This document shows, in pieces, positions 37,093 through 44,910 of a stretch of 64,000 nt of DNA. This stretch comes from Enterococcus sp. DIV0660C (lineage in GTDB: Bacteria > Bacillota > Bacilli > Lactobacillales > Enterococcaceae). A program made the position numbers and the translations under genes. Each line of letters opens with the position of its first letter. The stretch's first letter is position 1. The stretch lies in NCBI RefSeq assembly GCF_017316125.1, contig NZ_JAFLWA010000004.1, positions 33,878-97,877 of the forward strand, given 5' to 3'. The notes under the pieces were generated by a model. The model was given only the letters and a program-made list of their open reading frames with translations. It had not been told where the DNA came from and ran no database searches.

Positions 37093-37120
37093 GCTGAATG
37101 TTTTGCGCCGTAACCTTTTA
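37093..37120. repeat. Copy 1 of a dispersed 3'-end sequence
   Basis: The stretch overlapping the PL8 stop codon (GCTGAATG, TTTTGCGCC, AACCTTTT) recurs at 54380-54409 just after the metQ stop. The shared core is TTTTGCGCC followed within two bases by AACCTTTT, in the same orientation relative to the gene. Probably a small enterococcal intergenic repeat. Bases 36887-37092 hold no gene. Confidence 0.5.
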
Positions 37121-40100
37121 TTCCCACTCAACTTCCAACTGACTAGATTCACCTGTCATACCTGCCGTTTGAACTTGTACACTTCTTCCATCTTCACTAA
37201 TTGTTATATTTTCATCTGCATGAATAACTGTTTTCACTGCTTTTGAAAAATTCAGCGTCAATGTTGCATTCGTTTGTAAAGGATTAGCGACTGTTACTTT
37301 CGCCTGATTTGATTCCTCTTTCACCAAAACTGAGGCTGGTTGATCCACTGTAATACCTGCCACTGTTTGATTGGCTACCCAAAGATTTGCTGCTGTTATT
37401 CCAGTGACTGTATCTTTGACACTTTGATTTTCCTTTTTGTTGGATAAAATTTCGATTCGATTTTGTTTTGCATAATCTTCAAGACTTTGCGTTGTTGCAT
37501 TTGGCAAAAGAATATACGCATACTTTTCATCAATTGGTTTTTGACCATGGTTAAGTAAAACTTTTTGATAGTTTTCGGTATACACTTGATTGTTCGGGAA
37601 ACCTTCATTGATATCGCTGTATTTTCCAGTACGCTGTTCCTTAACTAAAGTAATTGTTTCTTCTTGAGGGAAGTAATATCCAATACTCTGATTTTTTTGT
37701 GAAGATGACAAGAGGAGCCAGTCATTTGCTTGCATGGTTTGTTCGCCATTACTGGAAACCTCACCTTGATTTGTCATCAACTGGTACGTACTGTTGGAAT
37801 CAAGCATTCGGTTTTCAATCACTGTTTCAATCGAAGCTGATGTCGTTCCTTGAATACCTGAGCCTAATGCAACAATTTGGCCATCAAATACAAACCAAGA
37901 TTTCTGCGCTTTAAGATCCATTGGTAAAACCATACCGTTATTTTTCGTTCCCTCTTTGTTTAGCGCCATGCCAATAGCAGCATTTTTTCCGTCTGTTGCA
38001 CCACCTACTTGTTTTTCTGAAGAACGCACTGTCGTAAATGAGCTCACTTCATCTGCTAATTTGACTGTATCAACTGTCGTGCCAGGCAATCGGTATGGAT
38101 CAACCGTCGGCCAATAACCTTCCCCGTATTGCTGATCTTGATTGAATACATACAACATACCATCGGATGTATGCCAGCCACGTTTGTTCTCTTTGTTACC
38201 TGCCTCGAATGAAGAAATTCGGTTCGAGTACATGCTAAGTCCCACACTAAAATCACCACTAGCATAAACATAGCGATCCATTGCACCATACAATTTACTT
38301 CCTAGAAACGGTTTTTCTTTTCCAAGAATCGTTTCATCACTCATCACCTGTTTCGTTAACAATAAATCTTTGAAATCACGTGCATTGGTATAGTAATAAG
38401 CTGGATTCTCCTTCAACCAATATTTGACACTTTCTTTTAACTGACTGTTTGCTGACGGGTCTGCAAATTCTGATACTAGCAATAAATTATACATTGTTGG
38501 TGAACCAAAACCAGTTGTTTTTGTCGAAGTTGCTCGCGAAATGGAACGACCATTCACCATTGGCATCATTTCGCCCTTCTCGATTAATGGAATAAAGGCG
38601 TTATTCACATTGGTCACAAAAGAATCTGTTACTTCTTTAGGTAAATTCCATTTTGAATTGGCTAAAATTCCTAAAATCTTGCTTGTTCCTTTCACCAAAA
38701 CATTTCCATATGAACCCGTGTATGGAATATCACCATGTTGAATAAACGAACCATCTTTATAGAATCCGTCTCCTTTTGTCACAAGTGCAAAAACTTCTTT
38801 GATACTTTCGCCGGAAACACTTAATTTATCTCCACTTTTTTGTAAAATACCCAACCCCATGACCGTTAACGCTAAATCCGTGCGATTCGCTCCTGTCGTT
38901 TGGAAATTGGGAATAAAATGCAAATCAACAAAGGTTCCTTGTGGCTTACCGTACAATTGTTTATAAGGATCTGGAACATACAGCGAAATGACTTGCGTGT
39001 ATTTTGACAATTGCTCCGTTGTCAGCTCGTCTTTCATAATCATCAGAATATCAATAAATTTTTGTGGCACACCAATCTGCCAATCCCACCAGTTACCATG
39101 ATATTTTTTACCATCGTATTTTCGAACATCTATCATAAAATCAAGTGCCTCAACAATGTCCGTTCTTGCCTGTTGATCTTGATAAAGGGTCGTTCCTTTT
39201 GTCCCATAAGCTCGAGCCAAAACAGAAAGATTCGCAAATTGGGTTGTTATATCTGCGGAGGCTGTGTCTGATGCAATCTTTTCCCACAAATACGTGCGAT
39301 TGGATTCTTTATTTAGTTTCCCATATAATTCATTGGCTTGTTTTGAAAGCTTTTGCGTATACGCAATAATATCTGGATCATTTAATAATTCAGGATTTTT
39401 TTCAAAATCACCAACAAGATTCGTTTTCCATTTTTGTTGCAACTCTTTGGCTTCTGCCTCAGTTGGATCATTTGATTCTTCTGGATCTAAAGGAATCGAA
39501 CCAATCTCCCCATTTTTTAGCGCCACTACCTTCAACGTTATCCGATCACCAAAAAGACGAAGTCCAATTTTGCCTTGCCATTCTCCATCAATACTTCCAT
39601 TACCATTAGGATAGTTGACTTCTTGATTTTCATATAACAAATGCCCATTTAAATAAGTAACAATTTTTTTCCCTTCATAGCGTACCAACAAACGATATGT
39701 TTTTCCTTTGACCAACGGTGAACCTTTAATTGTGGTGATCCACTTTCCACCCGGTTGTCCTAGCTGCCAATCTCCATCTCCATTGTAAGCAAAGGACTGC
39801 CAAGTCGTTGAATCAGTCTCACTTCCTCTAAAAATCACCCCAAAGTTTTTTTGTCCTTCATAAAGAAAAGTCATCTCAACTTCTCCAGTTTTCTTTAACG
39901 GTGCATCTTGTAACACACTCACAGATTCAATCGAAGATCCTTGTGTTGTATTACTAATAACTAATTGATTCTCATGAAGACTAGTCTTAGAAGTCCCTTT
40001 GATATCTAACCAATTCCCCTTTTCTTGACTAAAATTAGTTTCAAAAATTTCCGTTGCTCTTACTGTTACACTCTGAAACATACCGATAGCAATGATAGTT

Positions 40101-40141
40101 CCCACAAAAAATACCCACTGAATCATCTTCCCTTTTTTCAT
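37118..40141 (-). CDS. Secreted polysaccharide lyase family 8 (hyaluronate/chondroitin lyase), 1007 aa
   Basis: The signal peptide spans about residues 1-29 (IQWVFFVGTIIAIGMFQS, then VTVRA). A jelly-roll carbohydrate-binding-like domain follows (about 31-210; WQSFAYNGDGDWQLG, YLNGHLLYE). The alpha-toroid catalytic domain (about 235-590) has Asn419 in TGANR, His469 in FIQHG and Tyr478 in GSYGN. Their spacing of 50 and 9 equals that of pneumococcal hyaluronate lyase. Beta-sandwich domains end the protein. There is no LPxTG anchor, so it is released or held non-covalently. Likely substrates are hyaluronan, chondroitin or a related uronic-acid polymer; sequence alone does not decide. Upstream are a cre-like box and LacI-type half-sites. 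Confidence 0.92.
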   Translation of the reverse strand: MKKGKMIQWVFFVGTIIAIGMFQSVTVRATEIFETNFSQEKGNWLDIKGTSKTSLHENQLVISNTTQGSSIESVSVLQDAPLKKTGEVEMTFLYEGQKNFGVIFRGSETDSTTWQSFAYNGDGDWQLGQPGGKWITTIKGSPLVKGKTYRLLVRYEGKKIVTYLNGHLLYENQEVNYPNGNGSIDGEWQGKIGLRLFGDRITLKVVALKNGEIGSIPLDPEESNDPTEAEAKELQQKWKTNLVGDFEKNPELLNDPDIIAYTQKLSKQANELYGKLNKESNRTYLWEKIASDTASADITTQFANLSVLARAYGTKGTTLYQDQQARTDIVEALDFMIDVRKYDGKKYHGNWWDWQIGVPQKFIDILMIMKDELTTEQLSKYTQVISLYVPDPYKQLYGKPQGTFVDLHFIPNFQTTGANRTDLALTVMGLGILQKSGDKLSVSGESIKEVFALVTKGDGFYKDGSFIQHGDIPYTGSYGNVLVKGTSKILGILANSKWNLPKEVTDSFVTNVNNAFIPLIEKGEMMPMVNGRSISRATSTKTTGFGSPTMYNLLLVSEFADPSANSQLKESVKYWLKENPAYYYTNARDFKDLLLTKQVMSDETILGKEKPFLGSKLYGAMDRYVYASGDFSVGLSMYSNRISSFEAGNKENKRGWHTSDGMLYVFNQDQQYGEGYWPTVDPYRLPGTTVDTVKLADEVSSFTTVRSSEKQVGGATDGKNAAIGMALNKEGTKNNGMVLPMDLKAQKSWFVFDGQIVALGSGIQGTTSASIETVIENRMLDSNSTYQLMTNQGEVSSNGEQTMQANDWLLLSSSQKNQSIGYYFPQEETITLVKEQRTGKYSDINEGFPNNQVYTENYQKVLLNHGQKPIDEKYAYILLPNATTQSLEDYAKQNRIEILSNKKENQSVKDTVTGITAANLWVANQTVAGITVDQPASVLVKEESNQAKVTVANPLQTNATLTLNFSKAVKTVIHADENITISEDGRSVQVQTAGMTGESSQLEVEWE

Positions 40142-40203
40142 CTGATACCTCCTAGATAGCTTGCCTTCAACACCTGTCTATAATCCAATTGCGACACAAC
40201 TAA

Positions 40204-40273
40204 ATAAAGCGTTTTCACAAAGCATGATAGCATAGACTTTATTTTTAGTAAACATATAAGATAATTCACTAAA
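40204..40273 (-). promoter_or_regulatory. cre-like box and LacI-type half-sites before the PL8 gene
   Basis: ATAAAGCGTTTTCA (40204-40217) reads as a cre box on the minus strand. TTTAGTAAA (40244-40252) and TTCACTAAA (40265-40273) repeat the half-sites of the other two promoters with a 12-base gap. Confidence 0.65.
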
Positions 40274-40354
40274 CTAAGCGTTTTGATTAAGTGGTCTTCA
40301 ACAAAATATGTCTTTTAAACTGTTTTGTCCCTGTCTCCAACAAGTATTACAGAC

Positions 40355-40392
40355 AAAAAGCCAAACAGAATATACTTCTGTTTGGCTTTTTA
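40355..40392. terminator. MarR-gene terminator
   Basis: AAAAAGCCAAACAGAA and TTCTGTTTGGCTTTTT form a strong hairpin 14 bases after the MarR stop codon on the minus strand. Confidence 0.85.
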
Positions 40393-40405
40393 TTGTTAGA
40401 AAAAC

Positions 40406-40858
40406 CTAATAGATTCGTCTATTGCCGTTTTTTACAAACAGCCACTCTTCATCGACATTTTTGCTAACCTTTTTCAATAAATTTAACAAGGTTTCTTTTT
40501 CTTTTACGGAAAGTCCAAGCAATGCAGCCTTTTCCGAATAAGCTTCTTCACGCTTTAAATAGTCATAAAGTGCTTCTGCTTTTTCAGTCGTATATAATCG
40601 ACGAATTTTTTTATTCTCAGCATCGATTTCTTTGCGAACTAAACCAGCGTTTACAAGTTTTTGAACAGATTTCGATACAGTTGTTCGGTCTTGTTTGACT
40701 AACTCTGCTATCGCGTCATTGATAATCCCCGGGTTCTCATAGATTCTTGTTAAGTATAGATATTGTTCTTTGTTTAGCTCTAATTCCTTGAACTCAACAT
40801 TACTAATATATGATAACGAACGGGAAATGATTCCAATTTCTCTTAAAATCTCAGACAT
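40406..40858 (-). CDS. MarR-family regulator, 150 aa
   Basis: Winged-helix regulator with KQDRTTVSKSVQKLVNAGLVRKE as recognition helix and wing start. Short N- and C-terminal helices for dimerisation. Follows the ybaK-like gene after 3 bases; the pair is headed by an inverted repeat at 41356-41371 that may be its own operator. Signal unknown. Confidence 0.9.
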   Translation of the reverse strand: MSEILREIGIISRSLSYISNVEFKELELNKEQYLYLTRIYENPGIINDAIAELVKQDRTTVSKSVQKLVNAGLVRKEIDAENKKIRRLYTTEKAEALYDYLKREEAYSEKAALLGLSVKEKETLLNLLKKVSKNVDEEWLFVKNGNRRIY

Positions 40859-40861
40859 TTT

Positions 40862-41335
40862 TTACTCCTCTACAGGTAATAGATAGGTTTCCAAATTAAG
40901 CGTTTCAATTATTCTATCCAAATCTGCTACTTTCACCACCATTGTTTGATCTGGACGTCCTGGTGCGAATACTAATTTTTCATGTGTTAATAATTCTTCG
41001 TCAATAATCATTGGAACATGTGCTTCGTAGCCAAAAGGAGAAACTGCGCCAGACTTTTGTCCCGTTTGCTCTTCCATCACTTCTGCAGAAACGACGGATA
41101 CTCTTTTGCCAATCAACTTACTTAATCGTTTAAAATCACTCTTTTTCGTCGTAAAAGTCAGAAAAATATAGTTATTTTTTTGCTTATCTTTTAAGTATAA
41201 ACTTTTGGTCTCGGTGCCGGTAAAACCTTGCTCTGCTTTGACCACTAACGCATCTTCATTTGTGTAAATCGCGCGATGATCATATAGTTCGAAATCAATT
41301 CCAGCTTGACTAAATGTTTCTTCTAAATTAATCAA
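40862..41335 (-). CDS. YbaK/EbsC-type aminoacyl-tRNA deacylase, 157 aa
   Basis: The protein belongs to the INS/YbaK family, which hydrolyses mischarged tRNA (often Cys- or Ala-tRNA(Pro)). Typical parts are GFTGTETKSLYLKDKQK (Lys of the active site nearby), LTFTTKKSDFKRLSKLIG and KSGAVSPFGY. It is free-standing, not fused to ProRS. Upstream gene of an operon with marR. Confidence 0.85.
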   Translation of the reverse strand: MINLEETFSQAGIDFELYDHRAIYTNEDALVVKAEQGFTGTETKSLYLKDKQKNNYIFLTFTTKKSDFKRLSKLIGKRVSVVSAEVMEEQTGQKSGAVSPFGYEAHVPMIIDEELLTHEKLVFAPGRPDQTMVVKVADLDRIIETLNLETYLLPVEE

Positions 41336-41355
41336 AATGATTCACTCCTTAAAAT

Positions 41356-41371
41356 TGTAGAAAACTCTACA
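41356..41371. promoter_or_regulatory. Candidate MarR operator
   Basis: TGTAGA-AAAC-TCTACA is a perfect 6-base inverted repeat, 21 bases before the ybaK-like start codon. Confidence 0.55.
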
Positions 41372-41465
41372 TTAGCTAGCTATAAACTTACCGCTTTTTT
41401 GTTGAAAAATCAACATTTTTAATTGTTGGATTGGTGCTTTTTTTCATCTATGTTTCTAAAGAGCA

Positions 41466-41504
41466 TAAAAAAAAGCTTGTTATAGGCACTAACAAGCCTT
41501 TTTA
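41466..41504. terminator. Bidirectional terminator
   Basis: AAAAAAAAGCTTGTTA and TAACAAGCCTTTTT flank a short loop, 32 bases downstream of the lipoprotein gene at 41536 on the minus strand. Confidence 0.75.
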
Positions 41505-41535
41505 GTTCTTCAGTCAAAAATTTTAAACTCTCTTT

Positions 41536-42213
41536 TTATATGTTTCCTACAATTTCAGTGAATCCATCTTTCAATTGCTGATTCTCAGTTTCTTTGAAGT
41601 ATAAATAATTGTCAGGATTTCCTTGATTCTGACTCGTCACCAAGACCTTAGGAACACCTGCATCAATCGTAAAGAAATAAACATGCTTAGCCAACGATGC
41701 TTGCGTCTCCGCATCAGAATAGACCGCTACTAACGCATAACTAGCAGCTTCACCATTTTCCGACCAAGTTAAAGTGATTGGCACATTGTTAACTGTCGCT
41801 TGCCAGCCATTTGTGTTAGCAAGAACTGTATCAGGAAGCTGTAAACCATATAAATTAACGTTATTTCCAGGACCATATTCTTTATAACTTTGTTTCATGG
41901 TTTCTCCCCAGCTAGCCATAAATGTGTTTAATTGTTGCGCTTTAGCCTTACTCCACAAAACATTCACCGCTTGATTTTCTCTAACTGAAGAACTATTGCT
42001 TTCCATAGTCATCTGCTGATTACTTGAGGTTGTAGAGACAGAACTTTTGCTTGTGCTCATTTCCGTTGCAGCAGTTGAATGTTCTGTAGAAGCTACCGTT
42101 GTTTCTTGACTAATTTTGGTAGAGGCGGACATAGAACTAACCTCTTTATTTTGTTGACAAGCAGTCAACAATAATGTTGTAAACAATAAACTGATGATCG
42201 ACACTTTTTTCAT
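41536..42213 (-). CDS. DUF4767-like lipoprotein, 225 aa
   Basis: Lipoprotein signal with lipobox LLTAC (TLLLTACQQN), a long Ser/Thr-rich linker (about 25-85), then a globular domain (VLWSKAKAQQLNTFMASWGETM, DTVLANTNGWQATVN, VYFFTIDAGVPKVLVTSQ, PDNYLYFKET). This matches the DUF4767 family of Gram-positive lipoproteins. Anchored on the outer membrane face; role unknown. The start is the ATG at 42213, preceded by GAGGGG; the upstream ATG overlaps that site. Confidence 0.8.
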   Translation of the reverse strand: MKKVSIISLLFTTLLLTACQQNKEVSSMSASTKISQETTVASTEHSTAATEMSTSKSSVSTTSSNQQMTMESNSSSVRENQAVNVLWSKAKAQQLNTFMASWGETMKQSYKEYGPGNNVNLYGLQLPDTVLANTNGWQATVNNVPITLTWSENGEAASYALVAVYSDAETQASLAKHVYFFTIDAGVPKVLVTSQNQGNPDNYLYFKETENQQLKDGFTEIVGNI

Positions 42214-42494
42214 TTTATAACCCCTCATAAAATAACTTTAATTTAATATTTAAAAGTTATTATAACGAACTATAACTATTACTACAATCACTTGAAAAAA
42301 TAATCAGATTCGAAAAATATTTATAGCGTGACTACAATGATGCTATTTACATTTGTATCTTCCTCATGTCACTGTTACCACACACGCTTCTCTCTTCATC
42401 GCTCCTTCAAGATCAGAAATATGCCTTTCAAGATACTCTTACCTTTTTTCTCAAAAATATGTTAGCGTTTACTTATTGAAGGAGGTGACTTTAT

Positions 42495-42701
42495 ATGAAA
42501 AATGTGAAAAAATTAAGTCAACAGAACTTAAACAAAATTTTAGGGCGTGGTTACCAAGGATTCACCTCTACTGGACCAAAACCGAGTGATTGGGAAATGG
42601 CTCTTGGAGGTACGACATTTCCGGTACAAGGAGCTTGCCCTTCTGGGTCAAACACAATAGGATATATTGGTGGTGGTCAGCATTTATGTAAAAAATATTA
42701 A
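42495..42701 (+). CDS. Secreted-peptide candidate with double-glycine-like leader, 68 aa
   Basis: A strong GAAGGAGGTG site precedes ATG. The first 19 residues, MKNVKKLSQQNLNKILGRG, resemble double-glycine leaders of bacteriocins and pheromones (K-K-L-S-x-x-x-L-x-x-I-x-G-x), with GRG in place of GG. The remaining 49 residues are hydrophilic and Gly-rich, with two cysteines (in GACPSG and HLCKKY) that could form one disulfide around SNTIGYIGGGQ. Two genes follow on the same strand: a 54-residue membrane protein and an S41 protease. No dedicated exporter is in the window. Family not recognised; peptide function inferred. Confidence 0.65.
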   Translation: MKNVKKLSQQNLNKILGRGYQGFTSTGPKPSDWEMALGGTTFPVQGACPSGSNTIGYIGGGQHLCKKY

Positions 42702-42734
42702 GCGCCATTTTCTTCGTGGAAGGAGCGATTACGA

Positions 42735-42899
42735 ATGAATTTATTTGATTTCTGGTCCCTCACTTTTGGCGGAACGACTCGTGATTCTTATGAAAAGAAA
42801 AATGGACAATTAAACCTCTTGCCCAGTTTCTTTTGGATTCTTTTTGTCGTTGCTGGTATGTTATTCCTTCACTTCCTCATTGGTTATTTTTGGAAGTAA
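42735..42899 (+). CDS. Small single-span membrane protein, 54 aa
   Basis: The ATG at 42735 follows AGGAGCGA. Residues 1-27 are polar (FGGTTRDSYEKKNG); residues 31-52 form one membrane segment (FFWILFVVAGMLFLHFLIGY). It lies 33 bases after the peptide gene and 74 before the S41 protease. The FGGTT stretch echoes LGGTT in the peptide. Immunity or membrane-docking role is plausible but unproven. Confidence 0.6.
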   Translation: MNLFDFWSLTFGGTTRDSYEKKNGQLNLLPSFFWILFVVAGMLFLHFLIGYFWK

Positions 42900-42973
42900 A
42901 AAAATGAGAGAGATCCAACTAGTGAAACCGCCGACCAATTCCTAGTTGAATCTCTTTTACTTAAGGTGATTGT

Positions 42974-43954
42974 ATGAAAAGATTATTTGATCAGTTATTT
43001 TTAAACTTCTTTTCCTTTTTCTTAATAGGTATGTTTTTCTTACTTCCTTTCTACTTATCCAAAAGTGATGTACGCGATTATGAAGCTTTCACACTTTTGC
43101 ATACGCAAGGTATTATCGAAGATCGTGGTTCTTGGCAGAAAGTTACTCAAACTATTCGGTCAAAGAAAAATATACCTACTATTGAACAAGTAAACTATGC
43201 CGTACAACTAGCAAATCATCATAATTTTGCTATGGCGCTCAATACAGCAGCTCAACAACCCACAGTAGAAATCCTACCCAGTAGACATGATTTTCTGGAA
43301 TTTTCTGTGATCACTATTCCATCAATCTACAGCAATCATAATGTGTTTATAAAAAATTATGTCAATACCTTATCAAACCTGATTGAAACTGCGGAGAAAA
43401 ATATTGTACTGGATTTAACAAATAACACTGGCGGATCTAGGGAACCTATGATTCTTGGTGTACGCTCACTGATACCAGATGGGCAATTGTTCGATGAAGT
43501 TGATAAGTGGAAAAATCACTATCCTTTAATTTTGAAAAACACCCTCTTACTAGGTGGGATTTCTGGTAGTACATGGAATGGGTTCAATCATCTGACAGTT
43601 AATCCCACACCAAAAAGTTTAAACAAAAAAGTCGCCGTAGTTGTCAATCACAAAACGGCAAGTGCTGCAGAAAATGTATTAATCGCCCTAAAAAATAATC
43701 ACAAGGTTAAAGTATTTGGACAACAAACAGCTGGACTAACCACTTTAAACGCAGCCAAATACTTAACCACTCGTCATAATAACATTCCATGGCTCATCAA
43801 TTATTCCATTGGCTATATACAAAGTGCAGCCAACGGTAATCAAAATCCAGCTTCTTATCCAAACGGCATTTTGCCAGATACGAAGTCTGATTTTACCTAC
43901 TTGAATCAAGAAAACAAGCAATTAGTTCAGCAACTGCGCTCTTGGTTTAAGTAA
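42974..43954 (+). CDS. S41-family membrane-anchored protease, 326 aa
   Basis: An N-terminal membrane anchor (residues 9-28) is followed by an extracellular S41 domain: NIVLDLTNNTGGSREPMI (144-160, the DLR.N.GG block), catalytic Ser230 in KTASAAENV, and FGQQTAGLTT (248-257). The Lys that S41A/CtpA proteases use about 25 residues after the Ser is Leu here, so it resembles the S41B/tricorn-like branch, which uses other residues. No PDZ domain is evident. In a cluster with a small exported peptide, it may cleave that peptide or a surface protein. Confidence 0.82.
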   Translation: MKRLFDQLFLNFFSFFLIGMFFLLPFYLSKSDVRDYEAFTLLHTQGIIEDRGSWQKVTQTIRSKKNIPTIEQVNYAVQLANHHNFAMALNTAAQQPTVEILPSRHDFLEFSVITIPSIYSNHNVFIKNYVNTLSNLIETAEKNIVLDLTNNTGGSREPMILGVRSLIPDGQLFDEVDKWKNHYPLILKNTLLLGGISGSTWNGFNHLTVNPTPKSLNKKVAVVVNHKTASAAENVLIALKNNHKVKVFGQQTAGLTTLNAAKYLTTRHNNIPWLINYSIGYIQSAANGNQNPASYPNGILPDTKSDFTYLNQENKQLVQQLRSWFK

Positions 43955-44104
43955 AATCGAGGCTTTTCCTGTTAGATTTGACCAGTCGTAGTTGTTTTGA
44001 AGTATTACATTAAAAAAATCAACTCATATAGCCTAAGCCAACAAAAAGCTCTTTTAATTACTTTCTCAATGTTCGATGCAATAAAAATAAATAAAATATT
44101 TTTA

Positions 44105-44143
44105 TTTCTCGAATACTTCTACTCAGTATTCGAGAAATTTTAT
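44105..44143 (+). terminator. Terminator after the S41 gene
   Basis: TTTCTCGAATACT and AGTATTCGAGAAA flank an 8-base loop, then TTTTATT. It may end the peptide-S41 operon about 150 bases downstream of the stop. Confidence 0.7.
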
Positions 44144-44219
44144 TATCAAAGACACGATGTTATAGTATCTATGTAAAGGATAATCAGTGAGAACTAGTTG
44201 TCGTTATGAAAATAATACA

Positions 44220-44399
44220 AGAATAGATTCATAAAAAGTCATTGATTAAAGGTAAAGGACTACTGAGTCCCGAAGCAAAAACTACTTATTTAATGAATAA
44301 GGTCAATCTTCACGTGTATTCCAATTGCTTTTTGATGGTAAGTTACGTTTACTTGAGTATCAAAAAGAAGATTGGTGGAAAGAATATCAATCACAATAA
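44220..44399 (+). pseudogene. Remnant of an unknown gene
   Basis: Two overlapping frames give SLIKGKGLLSPEAKTTYLM, then after a shift RVFQLLFDGKLRLLEYQKED and WWKEYQSQ, ending at TAA 44397-44399. The parts look protein-like, but the frame is interrupted and I do not recognise it. The remaining sequence of the gap 43955-44910 has two terminators (44105-44143, 44487-44531) and no supported gene; the 63-residue minus-strand frame at 44545-44736 has no ribosome site. Confidence 0.3.
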
Positions 44400-44486
44400 A
44401 AATTTTATTAAGCCCTCCTAAATTCTCTCCTAGAGTGATTCTAGTTTGAGATTTTCCAGGAGATAATTTATAAAATCGAATGTAAA

Positions 44487-44531
44487 CAAAAAGCCAAGAA
44501 CGTTATAGTAACAGCATTCTTGGCATTTTGT
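44487..44531. terminator. Hairpin terminator
   Basis: GCCAAGAA (44493-44500) and TTCTTGGC (44517-44524) form a stem flanked by A-rich and T-rich sequence. Confidence 0.6.
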
Positions 44532-44910
44532 TTGATATTTTATCCTACAGACCCTTCCAATGAATCTTTTGGGAATCAGAGGAAAGGAATAGGCTTTTGT
44601 ATAAATAATTCATTTGATAAATTACTATAGACTGACAGTGTATATTATCAGGTACTATCATTGGTAACGTAGCCAATATCGTATCCAAAATAGCAGGTAG
44701 AGAAGTTATTTGAGGATTCAACTTATGCTGCTTCAACCATGAAGTTGAGTTGATTAAAGATAATTGAAGATAGTTGGTATTTCAACGATTTTTGAATCGA
44801 GCTAATCACTTTATCAATGATAATTCATCTTGATTGGTTTTCTAATCGTATTCAAGTGGCGTACTTTTGATGAGAAAACAAAATATATAAACAATTATAT
44901 ACTGAATTTT

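Noticed and set aside
42353..42589. Plus-strand frame overlapping the peptide gene
   Set aside because: No ribosome site and it overlaps the better-supported 68-residue gene in another frame.
42495..42701. Lanthipeptide or other modified-peptide precursor
   Set aside because: No modification enzyme or ABC exporter lies nearby; a plain two-cysteine peptide fits better.
44545..44736. 63-codon minus-strand frame
   Set aside because: No ribosome site, no recognisable family, in a low-complexity gap.
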